Positions 41,737 through 50,883 are shown, counted from the first letter of the stretch. The stretch is DNA of 64,000 nt from Saccharopolyspora_C sp047200635 (GCF_047200635.1 NZ_JBJZOI010000008.1:1-64000), one strand, 5' to 3'. Numbers and translations are program-made. The notes: generated by a model from the sequence alone, not told the origin.

Positions 41737-42339
41737 GTGACAACGGCAGCGCCCTCAATCAGTCAACGCGTGCACTCGCTGAACCGGCCGAACATGGTCA
41801 GCGTCGGCACCATCGTTTGGTTGGCCAGCGAGCTGATGTTCTTCGCTGGACTCTTCGCCATGTTCTTCACGGTGAAGGCGCAGAACGAGGGTGCGTGGCC
41901 ACCGGCGCCCAGCGAGCTCAACATCGCGTACGCCCTCCCCTTCACGGTGATCCTGGTGGCGTCCTCCTTCACCTGCCAGTGGGGCGTGTTCGCGGCCGAG
42001 CGGGGCGACGTCTTCGGCCTCCGCCGCTGGTACGTGGTCACCCTGATCATGGGCGCGATCTTCGTGGCCGGGCAGGCCGGCGAGTACTACACGCTGGTCA
42101 CCGCGCACCACACCACGATCGCTTCGTCGGCGTTCGGCACGGTCTTCTTCATGACGACCGGCTTCCACGGCCTGCACGTCATCGGCGGGCTCATCGCGTT
42201 CGTGTACCTGCTCATCCGGACCAAGCTGAGCAAGTTCACCCCGGCGCAGGCCATCGCCGCGATCGTCGTGTCCTACTACTGGCACTTCGTCGACATCGTG
42301 TGGATCGGACTGTTCGCCGTGATCTACCTCGTTCCGTGA
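41737..42339 (+). CDS. ctaE: Cytochrome c oxidase subunit III
   Basis: 200 residues, five membrane helices, beginning MTTAAPSISQRVHSLNRPNM. The conserved Glu in WLASELMFFAGLFAMFF and the C-terminal YYWHFVDIVWIGLFAVIY are typical of subunit III. ATG 41728 is in frame, but CATAAT (41724-41729) lies 7 bases before the GTG at 41737, so a leaderless GTG start is preferred. It is the first gene of ctaE-qcrCAB, which encodes part of the bcc-aa3 supercomplex. Confidence 0.93.
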   Translation: MTTAAPSISQRVHSLNRPNMVSVGTIVWLASELMFFAGLFAMFFTVKAQNEGAWPPAPSELNIAYALPFTVILVASSFTCQWGVFAAERGDVFGLRRWYVVTLIMGAIFVAGQAGEYYTLVTAHHTTIASSAFGTVFFMTTGFHGLHVIGGLIAFVYLLIRTKLSKFTPAQAIAAIVVSYYWHFVDIVWIGLFAVIYLVP

Positions 42340-42400
42340 TCCCCCGGTCCACCAGACCGACACGCAACACCCGAACCTGACAGCAAGGGTTGCCGCACTC

Positions 42401-43204
42401 ATGACCACCATCAAGAAACGGAACCGCGCGGGGTCCAAGTTCCGGCGCAGGCTCTCCGGTGTCCTCGCCCTCGGGATCGCCCTGGTCGGCGCGGGCGGGC
42501 TCTACACCGTGCTGACCCCCGAGCCGCAGACCGCGCACGCCGCGGCGGACCCGGCGCTGGTCAGGCAGGGCGAGCAGCTCTACAACAACGCGTGCATCAG
42601 CTGCCACGGCGCGAACCTGGGCGGTGTCAAGGACCGCGGCCCGAGCCTGGTCGGCGTCGGCGAGGCCGCCGTCCACTTCCAGGTCTCCTCCGGCCGGATG
42701 CCGATGGTCCGCCAGGAAGCCCAGGCGATCCGCAAGCCCGCGAAGTTCTCCCCCGAGGAGATCGACGCGATGGCGGCGTACGTGCAGACCTACGGCGGCG
42801 GTCCGGTCTCCCCGGACGTCACCAACGCGGCCGCGACCGGCGACTCGGCGCGCGGCGGCGAGCTGTTCCGCCTCAACTGCGCCTCCTGCCACAACTTCAC
42901 CGGGCGCGGCATCGCCATGTCCTCCGGCAAGTTCGCGCCGAACCTCGACCCGGCCAGCGAGCAGCAGATCTACGAGGCCATGCTGACCGGCCCGCAGAAC
43001 ATGCCGAAGTTCTCCGACCGGCAGCTCACGCCGCAGGAGAAGAAGGACATCATCGCCTACGTCAAGTCGGTGACGAACAACAACAACAACCCCGGCGGCA
43101 GTTCCCTCGGTGGCTTCGGGCCCGCTTCGGAGGTAGTCATCGCCTGGGTCGTCGGACTCGGCGCGCTGATCGGCGTCACCCTGTGGATCGGAGCCAGGGC
43201 ATGA
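42401..43204 (+). CDS. qcrC: Cytochrome bc1 complex diheme cytochrome c subunit
   Basis: 267 residues. An N-terminal membrane anchor (residues about 17-38) precedes two c-type heme domains with CISCH (Cys65-His69) and CASCH (Cys160-His164). A C-terminal helix (VVIAWVVGLGALIGVTLWIG) anchors the other end. In actinobacteria this di-heme protein replaces soluble cytochrome c between bc1 and aa3 oxidase. Its stop overlaps the qcrA start by 4 bases (ATGA at 43201), indicating translational coupling. Confidence 0.95.
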   Translation: MTTIKKRNRAGSKFRRRLSGVLALGIALVGAGGLYTVLTPEPQTAHAAADPALVRQGEQLYNNACISCHGANLGGVKDRGPSLVGVGEAAVHFQVSSGRMPMVRQEAQAIRKPAKFSPEEIDAMAAYVQTYGGGPVSPDVTNAAATGDSARGGELFRLNCASCHNFTGRGIAMSSGKFAPNLDPASEQQIYEAMLTGPQNMPKFSDRQLTPQEKKDIIAYVKSVTNNNNNPGGSSLGGFGPASEVVIAWVVGLGALIGVTLWIGARA

Positions 43205-44349
43205 GTGCAAGCGAAGAAGGGCACGAGAGCCCGAAGCGGGACTACACCGAGGCCGAGCTGGCCGAGATGAGCCGCGACGAGAAGATGCGGCTCGGCCTGG
43301 CGATGGACGGCGTGGAGCTCGTCCACTACCAGGACCCGTTCCCGGTGGAGGGCACCCGCGCCGAGAAGCGCGCGGAGCGCGCCGTCGCCGGCTGGTTCGC
43401 GCTCGCCGGGTTCTCCGCGATCGCGTTCATCGCGGTGTTCATCTTCTGGCCGTGGGCCTACGTGACCCCGCAGCAGGGCGGCCGCGAGTACTTCCTCTAC
43501 AACCTCTACACCCCGCTGATCGGGCTCTTCCTGGGGCTGTCGATCTTCGCGGTGGGCGTCGGCGTGGTCCTCTACGCCAAGAAGCTCATCCCGCACGAGG
43601 TCGCCATCCAGCAGCGCCACGACGGGCACGGCTCGGAGGAGGTCGACCGGCAGACGACCACCGCGATCCTGGCCGACACCGGCGTGCGCAGCGGTTTCGC
43701 GCGCCGGTCCATGATCCGCCGCACGCTCGGCTTCGGCGGGGCGGCGCTGGGCCTGGGCACCGGCCTGATCGCCATCGGCGGCTTCGTCCGCGACCCGTGG
43801 GCCACCGAGGGACCCGACTCCCTCAAGCACACGGCGTGGATGAAGGAGAACGACGAGAAGGTCTACCTCCGGCGCGACACCGGTGACCCGCACGACGTCT
43901 CGCTGCTGCGCCCCGAGGACATCGACGCCGGTGGCTTCGAGACGGTGTTCCCGTTCCGCGAGTCCGACCGCGAGGACGAGCACAAGCTCGCCGCCGTGCT
44001 GCGCCGCAGCGACGCCCCGGTGATGCTGATCCGGCTCCGGCCGGGCAGCGCGCCGGTCAAGCGCAAGGGCCAGGAGGACTTCAACTACGGCGACTACTAC
44101 GCTTACTCGAAGGTGTGCACCCACGTGGGCTGCCCGACCTCGCTGTTCGAGCAGCAGACCGGTCGCCTGCTCTGCCCGTGCCACCAGTCGCAGTTCGACG
44201 TGGTCAACACCTACGCCAAGCCGGTCTTCGGCCCGGCCACCCGGTCCCTGCCGCAGCTGCCGATCACGGTGGACGAAGAGGGATACTTCGTGGCCAGGCA
44301 CGACTTCATCGAGCCGGTCGGCCCAGCGTACTGGGAGCGCAACTCATGA
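43201..44349 (+). CDS. qcrA: Rieske iron-sulfur subunit of the bc1 complex
   Basis: 382 residues. An N-terminal cytoplasmic stretch is followed by three membrane helices (WFALAGFSAIAFIAVFIFW; the next around 100-125; and TLGFGGAALGLGTGLIAIGG). The extracellular Rieske domain carries CTHVGC and CPCHQSQFD, supplying two Cys and two His to the 2Fe-2S cluster plus the disulfide. An RR pair (FARRSMIRR) precedes the third helix, consistent with Tat/Sec dual insertion known for actinobacterial QcrA. It overlaps both neighbours by ATGA. Confidence 0.96.
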   Translation: MSASEEGHESPKRDYTEAELAEMSRDEKMRLGLAMDGVELVHYQDPFPVEGTRAEKRAERAVAGWFALAGFSAIAFIAVFIFWPWAYVTPQQGGREYFLYNLYTPLIGLFLGLSIFAVGVGVVLYAKKLIPHEVAIQQRHDGHGSEEVDRQTTTAILADTGVRSGFARRSMIRRTLGFGGAALGLGTGLIAIGGFVRDPWATEGPDSLKHTAWMKENDEKVYLRRDTGDPHDVSLLRPEDIDAGGFETVFPFRESDREDEHKLAAVLRRSDAPVMLIRLRPGSAPVKRKGQEDFNYGDYYAYSKVCTHVGCPTSLFEQQTGRLLCPCHQSQFDVVNTYAKPVFGPATRSLPQLPITVDEEGYFVARHDFIEPVGPAYWERNS

Positions 44350-46010
44350 GTTCGATCACGACGCCCACCAAGCCGGAGAGCAAGCTCTACCGGCAGGCGG
44401 CCACGGCGGCCGACGAGGCCGACAAGCGCTACAACATGGCTCCCGGGATCCGGCGCCAGCTGAACAAGGTCTTCCCGACGCACTGGTCCTTCCTGCTCGG
44501 TGAGATCGCGCTCTACACCTTCATCATCCTGATCCTGACCGGGATCTACCTCACCCTGTTCTTCGACCCCTCCATGGAGGAGGTCACCTACGACGGGGTG
44601 TTCCGGAACCTGCAGGACGTCGAGATGTCCAAGGCGTTCGCGAGCACGCTGGACATCTCGTTCGAGGTGCGCGGCGGCCTGTTCATCCGGCAGCTGCACC
44701 ACTGGGCGGCGCTGCTGTTCGTCGCCGGGATGATGGCGCACATGTTCCGGATCTTCTTCACCGGTGCGTTCCGGCGCCCGCGCGAGGGGAACTGGGTCAT
44801 CGGCTCGCTGCTGCTGATCCTGGGCATGTTCGAGGGCTTCTTCGGCTACTCGCTGCCGGACGACCTGCTCTCCGGCACCGGCATCCGCGCCACCATGTCC
44901 GGCATCGTGCTGTCCATCCCGGTGCTCGGCACCTGGCTGCACTGGGCGCTGTTCGGCGGCGAGTTCCCCGGGATGGAGATCATCCCGAGGCTCTACATCC
45001 TGCACGTGCTCGTGCTGCCCGGGATCATGCTCGGGCTGGTCGCGGCGCACCTGGCGCTGGTCTGGTACCAGAAGCACACCCAGTTCCCGGGCGCCAAGCG
45101 CAAGGAGACCAACGTTGTCGGCATCCGCATCATGCCGACCTTCGCCCTCAAGAGCGGTGCGTTCTTCGCACTGACCACCGGCATCCTGGCGATCATGGGT
45201 GGCGTCTTCCAGATCAACCCGATCTGGAACCTCGGGCCGTACCTCGGCTCGCAGGTCTCCGCCGCCTCGCAGCCGGACTGGTACCTGATGTGGGCGGACG
45301 GCATCCTCCGGATCTGGCCGGCCTGGGAGCTCTACATCGGGCCGTACACGGTGCCGCCGGTGTTCTTCTGCGGCGCGCTGGGCATGGGAATCATGTTCAC
45401 GCTGCTCATCGCCTACCCGATGATCGAGCGCAAGCTCAGCGGGGACGACGCGCACCACAACCTGCTGCAGCGGCCGCGGGACAACCCGGTACGCACCAGC
45501 CTCGGCATGATGGCGCTGACCTTCTTCGCCGTGCTGATGGCCTCGGGCATGAACGACGTCATCGCCTTCGAGCTCAACATCTCGCTGAACGCGATGACGT
45601 GGGGCGGCCGGATCGGGTTGCTGATCGCGCCGCCGATCGCCTACTACATCACCTACCGCGTGTGCCTGGGCCTGCAGCGCTCGGACCGCGAGGTGCTGGA
45701 GCACGGCGTGGAGACCGGCATCATCAAGCGGCTGCCGCACGGCGAGTTCATCGAGGTGCACCAGCCGCTGGGCCCGGTCGACTCGCACGGCCACCCGGAG
45801 GAGCTGCCGTACCAGGGCGCCTCGGTGCCGAAGAAGATGAACAAGCTCGGCGCGGCCGGTGCCCCGGTCGAGGGCAGCTGGCTCAAGCCGGACCCGGTCG
45901 AGGAGACCGAGGCGCTGGCCCGCACGCGGGCCGAGAACGAGCGCCTGGAGCACGAGCAGCAGGAGCAGCGCGAGCTGGTCTCCGGGAGGCCTCAGCAGCC
46001 CTCGGAGTGA
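44346..46010 (+). CDS. qcrB: Cytochrome b subunit of the bc1 complex
   Basis: 554 residues. Eight or more membrane helices. Heme-ligand histidines appear in RQLHHWAALLFVAGMMAHMFRIFF and in the later helix around RLYILHVLVLPGIMLGLVAAHLAL as separate segments; the quinol-site motif PDWY appears as SQPDWYLM. A charged C-terminal tail of about 110 residues (EETEALARTRAENERLEHEQQEQ in part coiled coil) is typical of actinobacteria. It is the target of bcc inhibitors in mycobacteria. The gene starts at 44346, overlapping qcrA by ATGA, and ends the operon. Confidence 0.96.
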   Translation: MSSITTPTKPESKLYRQAATAADEADKRYNMAPGIRRQLNKVFPTHWSFLLGEIALYTFIILILTGIYLTLFFDPSMEEVTYDGVFRNLQDVEMSKAFASTLDISFEVRGGLFIRQLHHWAALLFVAGMMAHMFRIFFTGAFRRPREGNWVIGSLLLILGMFEGFFGYSLPDDLLSGTGIRATMSGIVLSIPVLGTWLHWALFGGEFPGMEIIPRLYILHVLVLPGIMLGLVAAHLALVWYQKHTQFPGAKRKETNVVGIRIMPTFALKSGAFFALTTGILAIMGGVFQINPIWNLGPYLGSQVSAASQPDWYLMWADGILRIWPAWELYIGPYTVPPVFFCGALGMGIMFTLLIAYPMIERKLSGDDAHHNLLQRPRDNPVRTSLGMMALTFFAVLMASGMNDVIAFELNISLNAMTWGGRIGLLIAPPIAYYITYRVCLGLQRSDREVLEHGVETGIIKRLPHGEFIEVHQPLGPVDSHGHPEELPYQGASVPKKMNKLGAAGAPVEGSWLKPDPVEETEALARTRAENERLEHEQQEQRELVSGRPQQPSE

Positions 46011-46024
46011 TCCCGCGGTTCCCA

Positions 46025-46065
46025 GCAGCGGCCCGGTGCCCCCTCGCGGGGTGCCGGGCCGCTGC
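46025..46065. terminator. Terminator between qcrB and the converging exonuclease gene
   Basis: A 12-bp stem GCAGCGGCCCGG/CCGGGCCGCTGC (46025-46036, 46054-46065), a two-base internal loop, then CCCC/GGGG. It lies in the 69-base gap between converging genes. Confidence 0.8.
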
Positions 46066-46079
46066 GCGTGCACCGGAGG

Positions 46080-47795
46080 TCAGTCGGCTGCCGGGTAGGG
46101 GGTGCGGGCGCGGTGGGCCCGGTCCAGCCAGGCGCTCCAGGACCCGGCCGAGCCGGCGGGTTCCGCCCAGGGCTCGGCGCAGCGGACGAGTCGGGTGCCG
46201 CCGGTGGTGAGCCAGCGGTGCACCACCTGGACCTCGTCGGCGGGGGCGCCGCGCAGCGGGCCCGGCTGGGGCAGCACGGTCTCGGCGGCGGCCTGCAGCA
46301 CGTCGACCACCGGCATCGGCGGCACCCCGCGCCGGGCGCGGCCCGCGGCGGCGAGCCTGCCGTGGCGCACCACCGCGAGCTGCCAGCCCCCGGCGCCGTC
46401 CGGCCGGGCCGCGACCAGCTCCGGCACCTCCGCCAGCGCGGCCCAGCGCTGGCCCCGGTCCAGCGCGCGCACCAGCTCCGCCAGCCGGTCGCGGCCGGCC
46501 GCCGCGTCCTCGAAGCGCTCCTCGGCGGCGAGCCTGCCCAGGTCCGCGCGCAGCCGCCGCAGCAGCCCGTCGCCACCGGGCGCCCCGGAGATCACCTCGC
46601 GCACCGAGATCACCTCCGGTGCGTAGTCCGCGGCGCTCTGCAAGCCGGCGCAGGGCGCCGCGCACCGGCCGAGCTCGTGCAGCGCGCACGGGCGGCCGCG
46701 CGGGTCGCGCTCCGGGATCCGCTCGGTGCACCGACGCAGCGAGCCGCCCGCTTGCAGGGCCTCCACGGCCTCGCTCGCGGCTCTCCGGGACCGGAACGGC
46801 CCCAGGGCACCGTCGCGGGCGGTGCGCACGATGGAGAGGCGTGGGAAGGCCTCTTCGGTGAGCACCACCCACCAGGTGCGGCGCGGGGCGGTGGAGCGCC
46901 GGTTGTAGCGCGGCTGGTGCGCGGCGAGCAGTCGCAGCTCCCGCACCTCGGCCTCCAGCGGGTGCGCGCACTCGACGTGGTCGACCCGGTGCGCCAGCCC
47001 CGCCATCTCCTTGACCCGGCTCCGGCGCTCGCCCGCGGTGAAGTACTGCCGGACCCGGCGGCGCAGGTCGGAGGCGGTGCCGACGTAGAGCACCTCCTCG
47101 TTCGGGCCCCGGAACAGGTACACGCCCGGGGCGCTGGGCAGTGCGTCGGCCAGGCCGCGGTTGCGCCGCTGCTGCGGGGTCACGTCCGGCAGGTGCGCCA
47201 GCAGCTCGGGAACGGTCCGGACGCCGAGCGGGCCGAGCCGCTCCAGCAGCGAGTGCAGCACGTCCACGGTGGCGCGGGCGTCGTCGAGGGCGCGGTGCAC
47301 CGGGGTGGTGCGGGCGCCGAGGACGCGGGCCAGGGTGCCGAGCTTGTGGTTCGGGGTCTCGTCCCGGCTCAGCACCCGCCGGGCCAGCTTGGCGGTGCAC
47401 AGCACCCTGGGGCCGGGCCAGGCCAGGCCGAGGCGTTCGCAGTGCGCCCGCAGGAAGCCCACGTCGAACGGCGCGTTGTGGGCGACCAGCACCGCGTCCC
47501 GGCTGAACTCCAGGAAGGCGGGCAGCACCGAGTCGAAGGACGGCGCGCCGCGCACCATGGCCTCGGTGATCCCGGTGATCGTCACCACGGCGGGCGGGAT
47601 CCCGCGGCCGGGGTCGACGAGGGTGGCGAACTCGCCGACGACCTCGCCGCCGCGCACCTTCACCGCTCCGATCTCGGTGACCGAGTCGCGCTGGGCGCTG
47701 CCTCCGGTGGTCTCCAGGTCGACCACCACGAAGGTGGCCAGGTGCAGGGGGAGGTCGTCGTCGATCTCGTCGAAGGTCAGCTGCGCCCCGCTCAT
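46080..47795 (-). CDS. DnaQ-type exonuclease fused to a UvrC-like GIY-YIG nuclease
   Basis: 571 residues. Residues about 20-190 are a DEDDh 3-5 exonuclease: VVVDLETTGG, HNAPFDVGFL, HRALDDARATVDVL. Residues about 225-300 are a GIY-YIG domain: APGVYLFRGPNEEVLYVGTA with RRRVRQYF. The remainder matches the UvrC middle region, including CALHELGRCAAPC. The closest known relative is M. tuberculosis Rv2191; the cellular role is not settled, though DNA repair is likely. The ATG at 47795 has TAGCGT (47808-47803) 7 bases upstream and is preferred over longer starts. Confidence 0.9.
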   Translation of the reverse strand: MSGAQLTFDEIDDDLPLHLATFVVVDLETTGGSAQRDSVTEIGAVKVRGGEVVGEFATLVDPGRGIPPAVVTITGITEAMVRGAPSFDSVLPAFLEFSRDAVLVAHNAPFDVGFLRAHCERLGLAWPGPRVLCTAKLARRVLSRDETPNHKLGTLARVLGARTTPVHRALDDARATVDVLHSLLERLGPLGVRTVPELLAHLPDVTPQQRRNRGLADALPSAPGVYLFRGPNEEVLYVGTASDLRRRVRQYFTAGERRSRVKEMAGLAHRVDHVECAHPLEAEVRELRLLAAHQPRYNRRSTAPRRTWWVVLTEEAFPRLSIVRTARDGALGPFRSRRAASEAVEALQAGGSLRRCTERIPERDPRGRPCALHELGRCAAPCAGLQSAADYAPEVISVREVISGAPGGDGLLRRLRADLGRLAAEERFEDAAAGRDRLAELVRALDRGQRWAALAEVPELVAARPDGAGGWQLAVVRHGRLAAAGRARRGVPPMPVVDVLQAAAETVLPQPGPLRGAPADEVQVVHRWLTTGGTRLVRCAEPWAEPAGSAGSWSAWLDRAHRARTPYPAAD

Positions 47796-47869
47796 CGCGC
47801 GCACGCTACGGGCGGCCACCGACAACCTCCGGATCGGGTGAACGGGGAGCGGACGACTAGCCTGGGTGC

Positions 47870-49258
47870 GTGGTTCCACCGACGTCGGGTGCTGATTCCC
47901 CGCGCACCGAAGAGTCTGCTGTGGACGGTCCGGGGCAGGCGCGGGAGGGCGCGCCCGGCGACCCGGTCGAGGACGTTCCGGCCGAGGGGTCCGAGCAGCT
48001 CCCGGGGCCGGTCGGCGCCCGGCTGGCCGAGCTCGCGGCCGGGGCGCTGGAGGCGATGCGGCCCTCCGACGTGCCGGTGCGGCTGCGCCCGGTGGTGCGC
48101 TTCGCCCCGGCCAAGCGAGCGAAGCTCGGGCAGGGGCCGCTGGTGACCGCGCTGCGGGAGTCGCCGGTGTTCCGCACCGCCGTCGTGGACTGGTGCCGGG
48201 AGCACCGGCCGGACGGGCTGGACACCGAACACGCCGATCCGGTGGTGGTCGCCGCCGCCGGGGTGCTGCTGGGGGCGCCGGGCACGGAGCACCTGCTGGA
48301 GCTGGTCGCGTTCCGGGTGGAGCAGGGCAGGCTGCGCGGCGAGCGGGACTCCGCGCGGGCCCGGGCGCAGCGGCTCGCCACCGAGCTGGAGCGGGCGCAG
48401 CGGGAGCTGGCCGAGGCCCGGCGCGTCGGCGAGCGCGCCGGGGGCGAGCCCGAGGCCGATCGGCTCCGCAAGCGGTTGCGCGAGCAGGGGGTGCGGCTCA
48501 AGGAGGCGAAGGACGACGCGCTGGCCGCTCGCGCGGAGCTCGCCGTCGCGCACGAGCGGGTCGAGGCCGACCTCGCGGAGCTGCGGGCGGAGCGGGACCG
48601 CGAGAGGGCTCGCGCGCAGGAGGAGCGGGAGCGCGCGCAGCGGGCGGTCGAGGACTCGGAGGTGGCCCGCCAGGCCGCCCGGGAGGCCAGGCAGGGCGAC
48701 GAGGTCCGGATAGCGCTGCTGCTGGAGACGATGGAGGGCGCGCTCGGCGGCCTGCGCCGGGAGCTGCGCGCTGGCGGCAGCGGACCGCGTCCGGCGGACG
48801 TCGTGCAACGGGTGCGGGCCGATACCGGGGTGACCGGGCACGTGGCCGACGCGGCGGCGCTGGACCGGTTGCTGGCGCTGCCCGCGGTGCACCTGATCGT
48901 GGACGGCTACAACGTCACGAAGACGGGGTATCCGGATCTGCCCCTGGCCGATCAGCGCAACCGGCTGGCGCACCAGCTGGCGGCGTTGGCGGCGCGCACC
49001 GGGGCGGAGGTGACCGTGGTGTTCGACGGTGCCGACGTGCTCGCGGTGCCGACCGCGGGGCCGCGCGGAGTGCGGGTGCTGTTCAGCGACCCCGGGGTGA
49101 TCGCCGACGACGTGATCCGCGCGCTGGTCACGGCGGAGCCGCAGGGCAGGCAGCTGGTGGTGGCGACCTCGGACCGCGCGGTGGTGGCGTCGGTGCGGCA
49201 CGGCGGTGCGTACGCGGTGGCCTCGGCCGTGCTCCTGGACCGCCTGAACCGGGTCTGA
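47870..49258 (+). CDS. NYN (YacP-like) RNase-fold protein with coiled coil
   Basis: 462 residues. The first 50 are disordered and acidic. Residues 60-150 form a small globular region (RFAPAKRAKLGQGPLVTAL, WCREHRPDG). About 160-290 is a long charged coiled coil (AQRLATELERAQRELAEARR and following). The C-terminal 170 residues form a NYN/YacP domain with VHLIVDGYNVTKTGYPDL, VTVVFDGADV and DDVIRALV, giving the acidic residues of a PIN-like RNase. This suggests RNA cleavage; target unknown. TAGCCT (47858-47863) is 6 bases before the GTG start. It is divergent from the exonuclease gene, with the two promoters back-to-back. Confidence 0.88.
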   Translation: MVPPTSGADSPRTEESAVDGPGQAREGAPGDPVEDVPAEGSEQLPGPVGARLAELAAGALEAMRPSDVPVRLRPVVRFAPAKRAKLGQGPLVTALRESPVFRTAVVDWCREHRPDGLDTEHADPVVVAAAGVLLGAPGTEHLLELVAFRVEQGRLRGERDSARARAQRLATELERAQRELAEARRVGERAGGEPEADRLRKRLREQGVRLKEAKDDALAARAELAVAHERVEADLAELRAERDRERARAQEERERAQRAVEDSEVARQAAREARQGDEVRIALLLETMEGALGGLRRELRAGGSGPRPADVVQRVRADTGVTGHVADAAALDRLLALPAVHLIVDGYNVTKTGYPDLPLADQRNRLAHQLAALAARTGAEVTVVFDGADVLAVPTAGPRGVRVLFSDPGVIADDVIRALVTAEPQGRQLVVATSDRAVVASVRHGGAYAVASAVLLDRLNRV

Positions 49259-49534
49259 CCGCGCGTTCGGTCTCGCGCGCGGCTCGTCCGTTCGCGCACC
49301 GGACCGGGAGGAGCCCGGTTCGTGGCGAGGGTCATAGTCCGGGTCGAGGCGAGGCGGACGCGAGGGGGACGTTCGGGGAAGCCCAGGTCAGCGGATCACG
49401 AATTTGGTGACTCTCCGAGCATGGAAAAAACCCCATTGTGCTATTGCACGGTGTTCAGACGAATTACCCCCCCACTTCTAGACGTGACGCTTCGCCTTTC
49501 GTAGCCTTACCGCGTCCTCGCGGCGATCAGCGAC
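49259..49534. other. AT-rich promoter region before the riboswitch
   Basis: Unlike most of the window, 49395-49505 is A+T rich (runs such as GGAAAAAACC and CGAATTACC). It probably holds the promoter of the NlpC/P60 gene. No gene is supported here, and I could not fix the -35/-10 pair. Confidence 0.5.
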
Positions 49535-49680
49535 CCATCCGGGCGCTCCGCGAGGCGCCGCCGAATCGGCCTGTCGGGGAGCCGAACCGGGACCTGCCCC
49601 GCGGGGTGCCGGGCGCTGCCGCGCCCGTCGTCCGGAGCACCGGACGCACCCGCCGCGCACTCGGTAGGCGGTCGACAACG
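49535..49680 (+). ncRNA. Probable c-di-AMP riboswitch (ydaO/yuaA type)
   Basis: The leader of the NlpC/P60 gene contains, in order, GCCGCCGAATC (49558-49568), GTCGGGGAGCCGAACC (49573-49588), GCGGGGTGCC (49601-49610) and near the end ACCCGCCGCGCACTCGGTAGGCG (about 49648-49670), followed by AAGGAG. These fit the conserved elements of the ydaO family (CCGAAUC, GGGGAaCC, GGGGUG, and the 3-prime CCCG...CUCGguAGGC). The family is known to precede cell-wall hydrolase genes in actinobacteria. Limits are approximate. Confidence 0.7.
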
Positions 49681-49697
49681 AAGGAGCTGTGCGCGAC

Positions 49698-50741
49698 GTG
49701 GCGTCGCACCGATTGAAGCGCACGATGCGCGGAGCCCTGGCGGCCTCGGCGGTCGCCGCCGCCGTCAGCATGACCTCCGCGCCGGCGATCGCAGACCCCC
49801 AACTCCCCGACAACGCCTCGGACGCGGCCAAGCAGGTGCGCGAGCTCTCGCACCAGGCCGAGGTCATCACCGAGGACTACAAGAAGGCCGAGGACGACCA
49901 CGCGGCCAAGAAGGCGGAGCTCGACCGCTCCACCGCCGAAGCCGACCAGGCCGAGCAGGTCGCCGCCCAGGCGCGCGCCGAGGAGGAGCGCTTCCGCGGC
50001 CAGGTCGACCAGCTCACCACCGCCTCGTACCAGGGCGCCCGGCTGAACAAGCTGTCCGCCCTGCTGGTCAGCGAGTCCCCCAACGACTTCCTGGACCGCG
50101 CCTCGGCGCTCGACGTGCTGGCCAAGGACAACAACGACGCGATCAAGCAGTTGTCCGCCGCCGTGCACCAGGCCGAGGACGCGACCAAGCGCGCCCAGGA
50201 CGCCCGCAACCGGGCGGCGCAGGCCGAGGCCGACGCGGCCCGCATCCAGGGCGAGATCGGCCAGAAGAAGGCCGACATGGACGCCCAGGTCGCCAAGGTC
50301 AAGGAGCGCTACGCCGAGCTCAGCGCCGAGGACCAGGACTCGCTCACCGGCGGTGGCGAGACCGACTACCAGTCCCCGGGCGGCTCCGGATCCGCTGCCG
50401 AGGCCGTCACCGCGGCGCTGAGCAAGCAGGGCTCGTCCTACGTCTACGGCGCCAAGGGCCCGAGCACCTTCGACTGCTCCGGCCTGATGCAGTGGGCCTA
50501 CAAGCAGGCGGGCGTGAGCATCGGCGGCTCGACCAAGTCCCAGATCAGCGACGGCAAGAGCATCTCCGCCAGCCAGCTCCAGCCCGGCGACCTGATCTTC
50601 TACTACAGCCCGGTCAGCCACGTCGCGATGTACGTCGGCAACGGCAAGGCCGTGCACGCCCCGACCGAGGGCGACGTGGTCAAGGTCGCCGACTACGACA
50701 GCATCGCGCCGGTCAACTCGATGCGGCGCATCGTCGGCTGA
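49698..50741 (+). CDS. Secreted NlpC/P60 peptidoglycan endopeptidase
   Basis: 347 residues from the GTG at 49698; a GTG at 49689 is only 2 bases from AAGGAG and is less likely. A Sec signal peptide ends near SAPAIA. Residues about 40-220 form a long coiled coil (repeated charged heptads), as in RipA/RipC-like proteins. The C-terminal NlpC/P60 domain has the catalytic Cys in STFDCSGLMQWAYKQAG, His in SPVSHVAMYVGNG and a further polar residue near HAPTEG. It cleaves stem peptides during wall remodelling. The M. tuberculosis counterpart is Rv2190c. A c-di-AMP riboswitch is predicted in its leader. Confidence 0.92.
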   Translation: MASHRLKRTMRGALAASAVAAAVSMTSAPAIADPQLPDNASDAAKQVRELSHQAEVITEDYKKAEDDHAAKKAELDRSTAEADQAEQVAAQARAEEERFRGQVDQLTTASYQGARLNKLSALLVSESPNDFLDRASALDVLAKDNNDAIKQLSAAVHQAEDATKRAQDARNRAAQAEADAARIQGEIGQKKADMDAQVAKVKERYAELSAEDQDSLTGGGETDYQSPGGSGSAAEAVTAALSKQGSSYVYGAKGPSTFDCSGLMQWAYKQAGVSIGGSTKSQISDGKSISASQLQPGDLIFYYSPVSHVAMYVGNGKAVHAPTEGDVVKVADYDSIAPVNSMRRIVG

Positions 50742-50777
50742 GCCCGGAACCCGCCCTCGCGGCGGGTGTTCGGTCGC

Positions 50778-50816
50778 AGGTCAGGGCCGTCGTCCCGCGT
50801 GGACGGCGGCCCTGAC
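50778..50816 (+). terminator. Terminator after the NlpC/P60 gene
   Basis: Stem GGTCAGGGCCG/CGGCCCTGACC (50778-50788, 50806-50816), a two-base mismatch, then GTCC/GGAC around a 5-base loop; 37 bases after the stop. Confidence 0.85.
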
Positions 50817-50883
50817 CGCGTGTGGGTGACGGGCACCTCCGCGCGACGGGCCGCCGCCTGCCGCCCGACCTACGATCCGGCTC

